64,000 bases of DNA, from assembly GCA_965277775.1 (NCBI GenBank), contig OZ255843.1, positions 1,798,001 through 1,862,000 of the forward strand, given 5' to 3'. Position numbers and translations under genes: made by a program. The notes beneath the pieces were generated by a model, which ran no database searches, was not told the origin of the DNA, and was given only the letters and a program-made list of their open reading frames with translations. Origin of the DNA: G965195345 sp965277775 (GTDB lineage: Bacteria > Pseudomonadota > Gammaproteobacteria > CAKMZV01). Shown here in pieces: positions 36,072-44,416 of this stretch. Position 1 is the first letter of the stretch. Each line of letters starts with the position of its first letter.

Positions 36072-37271
36072 ATGACAGTTACAAAAAGACCCACACTCAC
36101 ACATTTACTACCAACCTACGCTTCTCAACCCATTGCATTTGAGCGCGGCGCGGGTGCTTGGTTGTGGGATGAGCAGGGCAATCGCTATTTGGATGCATTA
36201 TCTGGCATAGCCGTTTGTGGCATAGGGCATGCCCATCCCGAGGTGACAGCGACCATCTCCGCTCAAGCAGAGAAACTGCTCCATACGTCCAATATATTCA
36301 CCATACCTAATCAAATAAAATTAGCGTCCAACCTGTGCCGATTAACGGGAATGGATCAAGTTTTTTTCTCCAACTCTGGCGCAGAGGCCAATGAAGCAGC
36401 GATTAAATTGGTGCGTCTATTTGCTCGGCGCAAGCACATTAAAGCCCCAGCCATCATCGTGGCAGAAAACAGTTTCCACGGCAGAACATTGGCAACCTTA
36501 TCCGCCACTGGAAATCGCAATGTGCAAGCAGGCTTTGAACCCTTAGTTGGCGGCTTTATAAGAGTGCCTTATAACGACATCGAATCGATTAAGACGGTGG
36601 CAAAGAATAATAAAAATGTGGTTGCCGTTTGGGTAGAACCGATTCAAGGAGAAGGGGGCGTCAATGTGCCAGATGAGGGTTATCTGCAACAACTGAGAGC
36701 CATAACCAATCAAAATGATTGGCTGTTGATGTTGGATGAAATTCAAACGGGTATTGCACGAACCGGACAATTTTGTGCTTTCCAGCATGAAGACCTTATA
36801 CCCGATATCCTGACCTTGGCCAAAGGACTGGGTAATGGCATCCCCATTGGCGCTTGTTTGGTCGCAAATCAGATGATTGATGGATTTCAACCTGGTCAAC
36901 ATGGCTCCACTTTTGGCGGCAACCCTTTTGTCACAGCGGTCTCGAGCAAAGTGTTAGAAATCATAGAACGCGACGAACTCGCCGTGCGTGCACAAACATT
37001 AGGCGATCAGATCAGTCGCCAGTTGAAAGAACAATTGCAAGACTTAGCCATATTCTCCAAATTGGCGCATAAAGGCATGATGTTCGGTGTTCATTTAAAT
37101 AAACCCTGCACTGAGATCGTATCAATGGCGCTGGCGCAAGGGTTGATTGTCAATGTCACATCGGCAACCACTGTTCGCCTACTGCCCCCGCTGACAATGA
37201 GTGATAAAGAAGCACAACAGATGATTGATATTGTGGTCAAAGTGATAAAGCAATTTGCACAAAATTCATGA
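36072..37271 (+). CDS. argD: Acetylornithine/succinyldiaminopimelate aminotransferase
   Basis: A 399-residue class III PLP aminotransferase converting N-acetylglutamate semialdehyde to N-acetylornithine with glutamate as donor. Signatures: LDALSGIAVCGIGHAHP near the start, FFSNSGAEANEAAIKL, MLDEIQTGIARTG and TLAKGLGNGIPIGA with the PLP Lys. The ATG at 36072 follows the terminator T-run; an upstream TTG in frame is not favoured. The stop overlaps the argF start by 4 nt, so argD and argF form an operon. Confidence 0.94.
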   Translation: MTVTKRPTLTHLLPTYASQPIAFERGAGAWLWDEQGNRYLDALSGIAVCGIGHAHPEVTATISAQAEKLLHTSNIFTIPNQIKLASNLCRLTGMDQVFFSNSGAEANEAAIKLVRLFARRKHIKAPAIIVAENSFHGRTLATLSATGNRNVQAGFEPLVGGFIRVPYNDIESIKTVAKNNKNVVAVWVEPIQGEGGVNVPDEGYLQQLRAITNQNDWLLMLDEIQTGIARTGQFCAFQHEDLIPDILTLAKGLGNGIPIGACLVANQMIDGFQPGQHGSTFGGNPFVTAVSSKVLEIIERDELAVRAQTLGDQISRQLKEQLQDLAIFSKLAHKGMMFGVHLNKPCTEIVSMALAQGLIVNVTSATTVRLLPPLTMSDKEAQQMIDIVVKVIKQFAQNS

Positions 37272-38164
37272 GACCATCCGCTGTACGTCATTTTTTAAGC
37301 TTATCGGACATCAGTTGTGCCGAAGGTTTGTTTCTGCTCAATCGTGCAATTGAACTTAAGGCAATGCAGGCGAACAATGAGATTCACCACCCCTTAAAAA
37401 ATAAAATTCTGACGATGATTTTTGAAAAATCATCGACGCGTACCAGATTGTCATTTGAAGTCGGCATGTTACAGTTGGGTGGTGAGTCAGTGTATTTATC
37501 CACTAAAGACTCGCAATTGGGCAGAGGCGAACCTTTTTCTGATACAGCCAGAGTGGTGAGTGGGATGACCGATGGCATCCTCATGCGCTGCGCCTCGCAA
37601 AGCGATATGAAAGATTTGGCAAAAGATTCATCCGTTCCCGTGATCAATGGCTTGACTGAAGCCTACCATCCGTGTCAGATTTTGGCAGATCTACAGACAT
37701 TGAAGGAACATTTTGGCCAAATCGAAGGGTTGACCATAACTTGGTTGGGCGATTTCAACAATATGTGCATGACGTACATTCAAGCAACCCATCTATTCGA
37801 TTTCAAATTGCGCATTTGTGTGCCTGAATGTTTTCATGCCCAAATTCAATCACACCCCAATATTAGCTGTTTTTCTGATCCCGTCGAAGCCGTTCAAGCC
37901 ACCAATGTTGTGATGACTGACGTTTGGGCGAGTATGGGACAAGAAGATGAGCAAGAAGAACGTTTGCAAATGTTTGCCCCTTATGCCGTGACCGCATCAT
38001 TGATGAAGCAAGCGCATGCACAAGCGGTTTTCCTCCATTGTTTGCCTGCCCACAGAGGCGAGGAAGTAGAAAGTGCTGTGATTGATGGACCCACTTCATT
38101 AGTTTGGCAACAAGCCAATAACAGGCTTCACTCGCAAAAAGCATTACTTGAGTGGTTGCTTTAG
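37268..38164 (+). CDS. argF: Ornithine carbamoyltransferase
   Basis: A 298-residue enzyme joining carbamoyl phosphate and ornithine to citrulline. The carbamoyl-phosphate loop FEKSSTRTRLSFEVG, the HPCQILADL segment, DVWASMGQEDE (ornithine-binding SMG loop) and FLHCLPAHRGEEV are all present, which separates it from YgeW-like transcarbamylases of unknown substrate. One variation: the GDGNN loop reads LGDFNNMCMTYIQA. Co-transcribed with argD. Confidence 0.94.
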   Translation: MRPSAVRHFLSLSDISCAEGLFLLNRAIELKAMQANNEIHHPLKNKILTMIFEKSSTRTRLSFEVGMLQLGGESVYLSTKDSQLGRGEPFSDTARVVSGMTDGILMRCASQSDMKDLAKDSSVPVINGLTEAYHPCQILADLQTLKEHFGQIEGLTITWLGDFNNMCMTYIQATHLFDFKLRICVPECFHAQIQSHPNISCFSDPVEAVQATNVVMTDVWASMGQEDEQEERLQMFAPYAVTASLMKQAHAQAVFLHCLPAHRGEEVESAVIDGPTSLVWQQANNRLHSQKALLEWLL

Positions 38165-38307
38165 ATGGCCCCTTTGCAAGCCTATTTAACAAACAATTCA
38201 TGTTTATCTGCCTTGTTTTGTTCACTCAAATAGTTAAGCAATCAATGATACAATACGGCTAATTCAATTTGATTGCATTCCCTTTAAATGACATTTTTTA
38301 AATATTA

Positions 38308-40245
38308 ATGGTTCGTATTACCCTTCCCGATGGTTCGCATCGGAAATTCTCTCAGTCTGTCAGTTTATATGATGTTGCCGAAGACATAGGCGCTGGTTTA
38401 GCCAGAGTCGTTGTGGCAGGCAGTATAGACGGAAAACTGCACGACCTCAGTGATCAAATCAACAATGATGCTCAGATTAAGTTGTTGACCCTCAAAGACC
38501 AAGAAGGCGTGGAAATCATGCGCCACACTTGTGCGCATCTCTTTGGCCATGCGCTAAAACAATTACACCCCAATGCAAAAATGGCGATTGGCCCAGTGAT
38601 TGACAATGGTTTTTATTACGATATTGAGTTGGACAGCCCTTTAAATCCTGAAGATTTAAAAATCATTGAGCAACGCATGGTTGAGTTGGCTCGGACTGAT
38701 TATGCGGTTGAAAAAATTGTGACTCCCAGAAACGATGCCATTGAATGCTTTACTCAAAGGAACGAACCCTATAAATTGGCATTGATTGAGGACTTAAAAA
38801 ATGAAACAGAATTTGCCCTCTATCATCATCAAGAATATATTGATATGTGCATTGGTCCGCATTTGCCTCGGATGGGCCTGTGCAAAGCTTTCAAACTAAC
38901 GCACTTGGCAGGCGCGTACTGGCGTGGTGATTCTAAAAATAAGATGCTGCAACGCATCTATGGCATTGCTTTTACCGATAAAAAACAACTGAATGCGCAT
39001 TTGGAAATGTTGGCAGAAGCTGAAAAACGCGACCATCGCAAAATTGGCAAGGCGTTAAAACTGTTTCACATGCAAGAAGAAGCGCCCGGTATCGCCTTTT
39101 GGCACGCCAAAGGCTTGGCATTATTGCAACAGGTGGAACAGTACATGCGTGAACAAGTACAAACGCACGATTACAGAGAAGTGCGTACGCCGCTCATCTT
39201 GGATCGCTCTTTGTGGGAACGTTCTGGCCATTGGGAAAAATTTTCAGATGACATGTTCACCACATCGACTGAAAACAGAGATTACGCTGTCAAACCGATG
39301 AACTGCCCAGGTCATGTGCAAATTTTCAATCAACAACTGCACAGCTACCGTGAACTGCCGATAAGAATTGCAGAATTTGGCCATTGCCACCGTAATGAAG
39401 CCTCGGGCACATTGCATGGTTTAATGCGGGCCCGTAGTTTTATTCAGGATGATGGGCACGTGTTTTGTACCCATCAACAATTGGCCAGCGAAGTCAAAGC
39501 GTGCATGAAAATGATTTTTGATGTGTATCATGATTTTGGCTTTGATCAGGTTGAGCTCAAATTGTCAACCCGCCCAGAAAAAAGAGTGGGCAGTGACGCC
39601 GTTTGGGATGAAGCGGAACAAGCTTTGCAGGCGGTGTTAAATGACAGTGGTGTCGAGTGGACATTACAGCCTGGAGAAGGGGCATTTTACGGTCCTAAAA
39701 TCGAATTTTCATTAAGAGATTGCATCAACCGAGTTTGGCAATGTGGCACCATCCAAGTGGACTTTTCTATGCCTGACCGCTTAAATGCGCGGTACATAGA
39801 TGAAGCAGGACAACGTCAAGTGCCAGTCATGATACACCGAGCCATCTTAGGATCGTTAGAGCGCTTTATTGGCATCCTCATTGAACAATACGAAGGACGC
39901 TTTCCGCTGTGGTTAGCCCCCGTTCAAGCGGTGGTGATGACCATCACAGAGGCTTATACAGACTATGCCCTTGAAGTAAAAGATGCCCTGAGCGCGAGCG
40001 GATTACGCGTTCAAATGGACTTGAGAAATGAAAAAATTGGCTATAAAATCAGAGAGAATACTTTGCAAAAAATACCCTATCAAATCATCATAGGAAAACA
40101 AGAACTGGCCAATAAAACCATTACCCTGCGCCACGTGGACGGGCGTGACATGGGCGAATTTGAACTGACAAACTTTATTCAATTGGTTCAAACTTCCGTT
40201 CAAAATCGAGAGCAAAACATCACATATCTTAAGGAATCAGCATAG
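38308..40245 (+). CDS. thrS: Threonyl-tRNA synthetase
   Basis: A 645-residue class II synthetase in the normal order: N-terminal TGS domain (VRITLPDGSHRKF), the editing domain with RHTCAHLFGHAL and its zinc/His residues, the catalytic core (MNCPGHVQIF, RARSFIQDDGHVFC, PGEGAFYGPKIEF) and the C-terminal anticodon-binding domain. Its stop is followed directly by the infC ATG. The 143-bp gap behind argF contains a TACAAT box (about 38250) but no clear -35. Confidence 0.97.
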   Translation: MVRITLPDGSHRKFSQSVSLYDVAEDIGAGLARVVVAGSIDGKLHDLSDQINNDAQIKLLTLKDQEGVEIMRHTCAHLFGHALKQLHPNAKMAIGPVIDNGFYYDIELDSPLNPEDLKIIEQRMVELARTDYAVEKIVTPRNDAIECFTQRNEPYKLALIEDLKNETEFALYHHQEYIDMCIGPHLPRMGLCKAFKLTHLAGAYWRGDSKNKMLQRIYGIAFTDKKQLNAHLEMLAEAEKRDHRKIGKALKLFHMQEEAPGIAFWHAKGLALLQQVEQYMREQVQTHDYREVRTPLILDRSLWERSGHWEKFSDDMFTTSTENRDYAVKPMNCPGHVQIFNQQLHSYRELPIRIAEFGHCHRNEASGTLHGLMRARSFIQDDGHVFCTHQQLASEVKACMKMIFDVYHDFGFDQVELKLSTRPEKRVGSDAVWDEAEQALQAVLNDSGVEWTLQPGEGAFYGPKIEFSLRDCINRVWQCGTIQVDFSMPDRLNARYIDEAGQRQVPVMIHRAILGSLERFIGILIEQYEGRFPLWLAPVQAVVMTITEAYTDYALEVKDALSASGLRVQMDLRNEKIGYKIRENTLQKIPYQIIIGKQELANKTITLRHVDGRDMGEFELTNFIQLVQTSVQNREQNITYLKESA

Positions 40246-40794
40246 ATGAAACGAAGAGGCAGAAGACAACCGCAAGAAGCGATAAAATTACCCGATATCA
40301 ACGTCAACCAATTTATCAAAGCAAAAGAGGTCAGATTATTAGACCCTGTGGGTGAATTGATTGGGGTGGTTGGCTTAGAAGATGCCCAACAGCGTGCAGA
40401 GGACATGGAATTAGATTTGGTTGAGATTTCACCCAAAGCCTCACCGCCCGTTTGCAAGATTATGAATTTTAGCAAACACCTGTTTGAACTCAAAAAGAAA
40501 AAATTGGAGTCAAAGAAAAATCAAAAGCAGATCATCCATAAAGCCATTAAATTTCGTCCCAATACGGACGTGGGTGATTACACGGTTAAGCTTAAAAAAA
40601 TCCAAGGTTTTCTTGAAAAAGGCAATCACGTTAAGGTGGTTGTGTGGTTTAGAGGACGAGAATTGGCGCACCAAGAATTGGGCGAAAAATTGTTGGATCG
40701 TGTGCACGCAGATTTAAATGATAAAGTGGTGGTTCAATCCAATGCCAAAATGGAAGGCAGACAAATGATTATGGTTATATCCCCCGCTAAATAA
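40246..40794 (+). CDS. infC: Translation initiation factor IF-3
   Basis: A 182-residue IF-3 that binds the 30S subunit and checks start-codon pairing. N-domain pattern VRLLDPVGELIGVVGLEDA..RAEDMELDLVEISP, the lysine-rich linker, and the C-domain FRPNTDVGDYTVKLKKIQ.FLEKG are complete. The start is an ATG directly after the thrS stop with AAGGAA upstream, rather than the autoregulated ATT start known from enterics. The usual rpmI and rplT do not follow; ilvE comes next. Confidence 0.97.
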   Translation: MKRRGRRQPQEAIKLPDINVNQFIKAKEVRLLDPVGELIGVVGLEDAQQRAEDMELDLVEISPKASPPVCKIMNFSKHLFELKKKKLESKKNQKQIIHKAIKFRPNTDVGDYTVKLKKIQGFLEKGNHVKVVVWFRGRELAHQELGEKLLDRVHADLNDKVVVQSNAKMEGRQMIMVISPAK

Positions 40795-40846
40795 TTGCAT
40801 TGATGAGTACGCAATAATCAACACAAACTATATATGAGAAGATGAG

Positions 40847-41773
40847 ATGACGTTTGCAGAAAGAGAAGGAACCATTTGGATGGACGGCGCATGGCTGAAC
40901 TGGGCTGATGCCAAAGTTCATGTTTTAACCCATACATTACACTACGGCATGGGTGTATTTGAAGGTGTGCGCGCTTATGAAACAGCTGAAGGTCCGGCCA
41001 TATTTCGCTTACAAGACCACACCAAACGCCTATTTGAATCTGCCAAAATCATGGGCATGAAGATCCCCTATGAGATGGAAGAGATCAATCAAGTTCAATG
41101 CGATGCCGTTGCAAAAAACAACTTGTCTTCGGCCTATATTCGACCATTGGTTTTTTACGGTTCAGAAGGCATGGGACTGCGCGCCGATAATTTGAAAGTT
41201 CATATTATGGTTGCGGCTTGGTCTTGGGGTACCTATCTTGGCACAGAAAGTTTGCAAAAAGGCATTCGTGTTCGCACTTCCTCTTACACGCGACATCATG
41301 TTAATGTGACCATGTGTCGAGCCAAAGCCAATGGCAACTACATCAACTCAATGCTGGCGCTGTCTGATGCCATCCGTGATGGTTATGATGAAGCCTTGCT
41401 CTTAGATGTTGACGGATTCGTTGCCGAAGGCTCGGGTGAAAACTTTTTTATGATCAAAGATCATGTGATTTACACGCCGGAATTATCCTCAGCATTGGAC
41501 GGATTAACGCGCCGAACCATCGTCAACTTGGCAGAACATTCAGGTTATAAAATCGTTGAAAAACGCATTACGCGTGATGCAGTCTATACCGCAGATGAAG
41601 CTTTTTTTACTGGCACTGCCGCTGAGGTCACGCCCATACGTGAATTGGATGGTCGCACCATTGGGCAGGGCGGACGCGGTCCCATGACAGAACAATTACA
41701 ACAAGCATACTTTGATCTGGTCAGTGGCAAACACAGTTTCTCTGAACGCTGGTTGACGGTCGTTCGTTCTTAA
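40847..41773 (+). CDS. ilvE: Branched-chain amino-acid aminotransferase
   Basis: A 308-residue fold-type IV PLP aminotransferase for the last step of Leu, Ile and Val synthesis. Typical segments: IWMDGAWLNWADAKVHVLTH, HYGMGVFEGVRAYET, KANGNYINSMLALSDAIRDGYDEALLLD (with the PLP Lys in KANGNY-type loop), VAEGSGENFFMIKD and TGTAAEVTPIRELDGR. Length is normal. The zinc-finger gene follows 19 nt later. Confidence 0.95.
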   Translation: MTFAEREGTIWMDGAWLNWADAKVHVLTHTLHYGMGVFEGVRAYETAEGPAIFRLQDHTKRLFESAKIMGMKIPYEMEEINQVQCDAVAKNNLSSAYIRPLVFYGSEGMGLRADNLKVHIMVAAWSWGTYLGTESLQKGIRVRTSSYTRHHVNVTMCRAKANGNYINSMLALSDAIRDGYDEALLLDVDGFVAEGSGENFFMIKDHVIYTPELSSALDGLTRRTIVNLAEHSGYKIVEKRITRDAVYTADEAFFTGTAAEVTPIRELDGRTIGQGGRGPMTEQLQQAYFDLVSGKHSFSERWLTVVRS

Positions 41774-41792
41774 TATCAAACAGGGATTGCTT

Positions 41793-41984
41793 ATGGTGGA
41801 AAAAATGGATAACAAATCAAAGGAAATCAGTATAACGCAAAAAGATTTGCCCTTACATTGTCCCTTGCCCCAACATACATTATGGAATGCCCATCCGCGG
41901 GTGTTTATCCCCATTGAAGATTCAGAGGACGGCAAAGCCTTGTGTCCCTATTGTGGCACTCAATATCAACTCATAAAGGAATAG
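41793..41984 (+). CDS. Zinc-finger CHCC domain protein
   Basis: A 63-residue protein with the zf-CHCC pattern: LHCPLPQHTLWNAHPRVFIPIE followed by LCPYCGTQY, supplying Cys, His, Cys, Cys. Bacterial members are small, of unclear function; eukaryotic relatives are complex I accessory proteins. The ATG at 41793 has GGGA upstream and is preferred over a TTG six bases earlier. Its stop codon lies inside the left copy of the 15-bp duplication. Confidence 0.85.
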   Translation: MVEKMDNKSKEISITQKDLPLHCPLPQHTLWNAHPRVFIPIEDSEDGKALCPYCGTQYQLIKE

Positions 41985-42435
41985 CATGTCTTTTTAGAGT
42001 TTCTATGAATAGTTATGTTTCAAATAATAGGAGGTGGTTTTGACTTTTCTAAAAAACGATGAATACAGCAATCAGATAACGCAGAGTACAATAAAGGAAG
42101 CTGCAGAAAATGTTGATTCAAGTATAAAATTTGTTAAAACAGTTATGTTTTTGAAAATTACTATAGCTGCTTTAATTATTGGTGGGTATTTCTTTCAATC
42201 TCAATATTTGACAGAATTTATGCTTTTTGGAGTGGTTTTATCCTTATTACTCCCAACAGGATTTCGGGACACATATTTAGAACAATTAATAAACCTCAGA
42301 TCGGAAGAAACAGATGCGCGTCAAATTCTAAATGCTACAGAAGCAAATAAACATTTTTCTTCAGCCTTTGAAAGAATTGATGCATTAGAGCGGAAAGCAA
42401 AATGAATATTAAAAAGAAATATAGCATGTCTTTTT
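41981..42435 (+). mobile_element. 440-bp insertion bounded by an exact 15-bp direct repeat
   Basis: ATAGCATGTCTTTTT occurs at 41981-41995 and again at 42421-42435. The left copy holds the stop of the zinc-finger gene and, after AAAGGA with correct spacing, ATG TCT TTT followed by a stop: a leftover gmhA start. The right copy continues as the real gmhA. Removing 440 bp would restore a contiguous zinc-finger-gmhA junction. The inserted DNA is visibly richer in A+T than its neighbours and carries one small gene and no transposase. No convincing terminal inverted repeats were seen. Confidence 0.7.
42040..42405 (+). CDS. Small two-helix membrane protein of unknown function, inside the insertion
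   Basis: A 121-residue protein if started at the TTG (42040), which lies five bases after a strong AGGAGG; a GTG overlapping that site adds two residues. It has two hydrophobic helices (about residues 35-55 and 58-78, LKITIAALIIGGYFF and FMLFGVVLSLLLPTGF) between a polar N-terminus and a charged, probably helical C-terminus (LRSEETDARQILNATEANKH). I do not recognise a family. Codon use is AT-rich unlike its neighbours. Its stop overlaps an ATG (42402) that reads in frame into gmhA. Confidence 0.65.
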   Translation: MTFLKNDEYSNQITQSTIKEAAENVDSSIKFVKTVMFLKITIAALIIGGYFFQSQYLTEFMLFGVVLSLLLPTGFRDTYLEQLINLRSEETDARQILNATEANKHFSSAFERIDALERKAK

Positions 42436-42983
42436 CGCAAACGGTTCAAGAGCATCAAAGCGTTATAAACGATTTGGGCGGCTGTTATGATACTGTCGAA
42501 AAACTGGCAGCAACTCTAACCACGTGCCTGAAAAATAAACACAAAGTGTTGTGGGCGGGCAATGGCGGCAGTGCTGCCGACGCGCAACACATGGCGGCAG
42601 AATTGATGGTGCGTTATAGAATCAATCGACCCGCGTTAAATTCCGTCGCATTGACCACAGATACTTCAGTATTGACCGCTGGCGGCAATGATCTGGGCTA
42701 TGACAAAATCTTCTCGAGGCAAGTCGAAGGATTGGGTGCCGCAGGTGACTGCTTAATCTTGTTGAGCACTTCAGGCAATAGTCCAAATTGTGTATTGGCG
42801 GCTCAGTCTGCACAAGCATTGAACATCACAACCATCGCATTAACGGGTTCTAAAGACTCAAAACTGTTGGATTTGTGTGATTACACCATTCAAGTCCCTT
42901 CTTCAATAACCGCACGCATTCAAGAAGCGCATACGCTCATCTGTCATTATTGGTGCGACCACATCGAACAAGCATTTGCGTAG
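42426..42983 (+). CDS. gmhA: Phosphoheptose isomerase
   Basis: A 185-residue SIS-domain enzyme isomerising sedoheptulose 7-phosphate to D-glycero-D-manno-heptose 7-phosphate, the first step of LPS heptose synthesis. Family motifs are GNGGSAADAQHMAAEL, ALTTDTSVLTAGGNDLGYDKIFSRQV, LSTSGNSPN and ITARIQEAHTLICHYW. The heptose genes behind it argue for GmhA rather than DiaA. The MSFSQT start is judged ancestral; after the upstream insertion, translation may instead start at ATG 42402, adding eight insertion-encoded residues (MNIKKKYS) by coupling. Confidence 0.9.
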   Translation: MSFSQTVQEHQSVINDLGGCYDTVEKLAATLTTCLKNKHKVLWAGNGGSAADAQHMAAELMVRYRINRPALNSVALTTDTSVLTAGGNDLGYDKIFSRQVEGLGAAGDCLILLSTSGNSPNCVLAAQSAQALNITTIALTGSKDSKLLDLCDYTIQVPSSITARIQEAHTLICHYWCDHIEQAFA

Positions 42984-42991
42984 GAAAGATT

Positions 42992-44407
42992 ATGCTTCAA
43001 TTTGACAAAGCAAAAGTACTGGTTATTGGCGATGTTATGTTAGACCGCTATTGGTATGGTCAGGTTGATCGTTTGTCACCAGAAGCGCCAGTGCCAATTA
43101 TCGCTGTTGAAAAAGAAGAATATCGACCTGGCGGTGCAGCCAATGTGGCTTTAAATTTGGCCAGTTTAGAAGCTGAGGTTTATCTGGTTGGATTAGTTGG
43201 AGACGATCGAAATGCCGACCGATTAGAAGAATCCTTGAAAAGTTCAGGCGTGCATTGTCATCTGGTGCGCATGGATCAATCACCAACCATCTCCAAACTG
43301 CGCATTGTGAGCCGTCAACAACAACTGATCAGAGCCGATTTTGAAGATGGTTTCCCCCTCATTCCAGAAGATTTGTTTGACGCACACCTTGAACCCTTGT
43401 GGGATAAGGTCAATTTGGTGGTTTTTTCTGATTACGCCAAAGGCTGTTTGCGTTTTATTGAGCCATTGATTGCTCGAGCCAAACAACACAAAAAAAAAGT
43501 ATTGGTCGATCCCAAAGGTGCAGATTTTGGACGCTATGCCGAAGCAGATGTGGTCACACCCAACGCCAGCGAGTTTAGACTAACGGTGGGTGATTGGAGT
43601 GACGATAGCGCCTTAGTGAACAAAGCAAAAGAACTGGCGGAAGTGAATGAACTGGGCGCTATTTTAATCACCCGAAGCGAACAAGGTATGAGTTGGGTCC
43701 CCTTAGAAGGGGAAGTGCTGCACATCCCAACTGAAGCGCACGAAGTCTTTGATGTATCAGGCGCAGGGGATACGGTCATTGCCACATTGGCTGCTGCATT
43801 GGCCATTGACACCCCACCCTCTCAAGCGGTCAATCTGGCGAATAAAGCAGCGGGCATTGTTGTGGCAAAACAAGGCACAGCCGTTGTGGATCCCACCGAA
43901 TTATTCCCAACGTCGTTCATGCATTCAGATCAAATGATGGTCACAGAACTTCAACAAAGTATATTGATTGCCAAGAGTCGAGGCGATCGCATTGTTATGA
44001 CAAATGGCTGTTTTGACATCATACACGCTGGACACATTGATTCTTTAGAGAAAGCCCGAGCATTGGGCGATAAATTGATTGTTGCCGTCAATAGCGATGC
44101 CTCAATCAAACGTTTGAAAGGCGAAAATAGACCCATTCATAACATCACCCAAAGGCTGAACGTTTTACAAGCGCTCAGATGTGTAGATTGGATCATTGTA
44201 TTTGGCGATGACCTCTTAGAACAAGACTCACCAAAACATTTATATGAGCAACTTTTGCCTGATGTTCTGGTCAAAGGCGGTGACTATCAGGTTGAAGACA
44301 TTGAAGGTGCACAAGCGGTCATTGACAATGGCGGTGAAGTGGTGACAATTGACTTGGTAGAAGGTCTATCAACCTCAAATATTATTGCTAAAATGACCCA
44401 AAAGTAG
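42992..44407 (+). CDS. hldE: Bifunctional heptose 7-phosphate kinase / heptose 1-phosphate adenylyltransferase
   Basis: A 471-residue two-domain enzyme. Residues 1-315 are a PfkB/ribokinase-type kinase (VIGDVMLDRYWYG, RPGGAANVALNLASL, and the catalytic DVSGAGDTVIATLA). Residues ~335-471 are a nucleotidyltransferase (TNGCFDIIHAGHIDSLEKA, FGDDLLEQDSPKHLYEQLLP, VKGGDYQVEDIEG). AGGAAAG precedes the ATG at 42992, 8 nt after gmhA. Makes ADP-heptose for the LPS inner core. Confidence 0.96.
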   Translation: MLQFDKAKVLVIGDVMLDRYWYGQVDRLSPEAPVPIIAVEKEEYRPGGAANVALNLASLEAEVYLVGLVGDDRNADRLEESLKSSGVHCHLVRMDQSPTISKLRIVSRQQQLIRADFEDGFPLIPEDLFDAHLEPLWDKVNLVVFSDYAKGCLRFIEPLIARAKQHKKKVLVDPKGADFGRYAEADVVTPNASEFRLTVGDWSDDSALVNKAKELAEVNELGAILITRSEQGMSWVPLEGEVLHIPTEAHEVFDVSGAGDTVIATLAAALAIDTPPSQAVNLANKAAGIVVAKQGTAVVDPTELFPTSFMHSDQMMVTELQQSILIAKSRGDRIVMTNGCFDIIHAGHIDSLEKARALGDKLIVAVNSDASIKRLKGENRPIHNITQRLNVLQALRCVDWIIVFGDDLLEQDSPKHLYEQLLPDVLVKGGDYQVEDIEGAQAVIDNGGEVVTIDLVEGLSTSNIIAKMTQK

Positions 44408-44416
44408 AGTGATTTT

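Noticed and set aside
37268..38164. The carbamoyltransferase as a YgeW-type enzyme linked to the YgeX/YgeY fusion
   Set aside because: It has the STRTR, HPCQ, SMG and HCLPAHRG motifs of ornithine carbamoyltransferase, overlaps argD, and is about 10 kb from the fusion gene.
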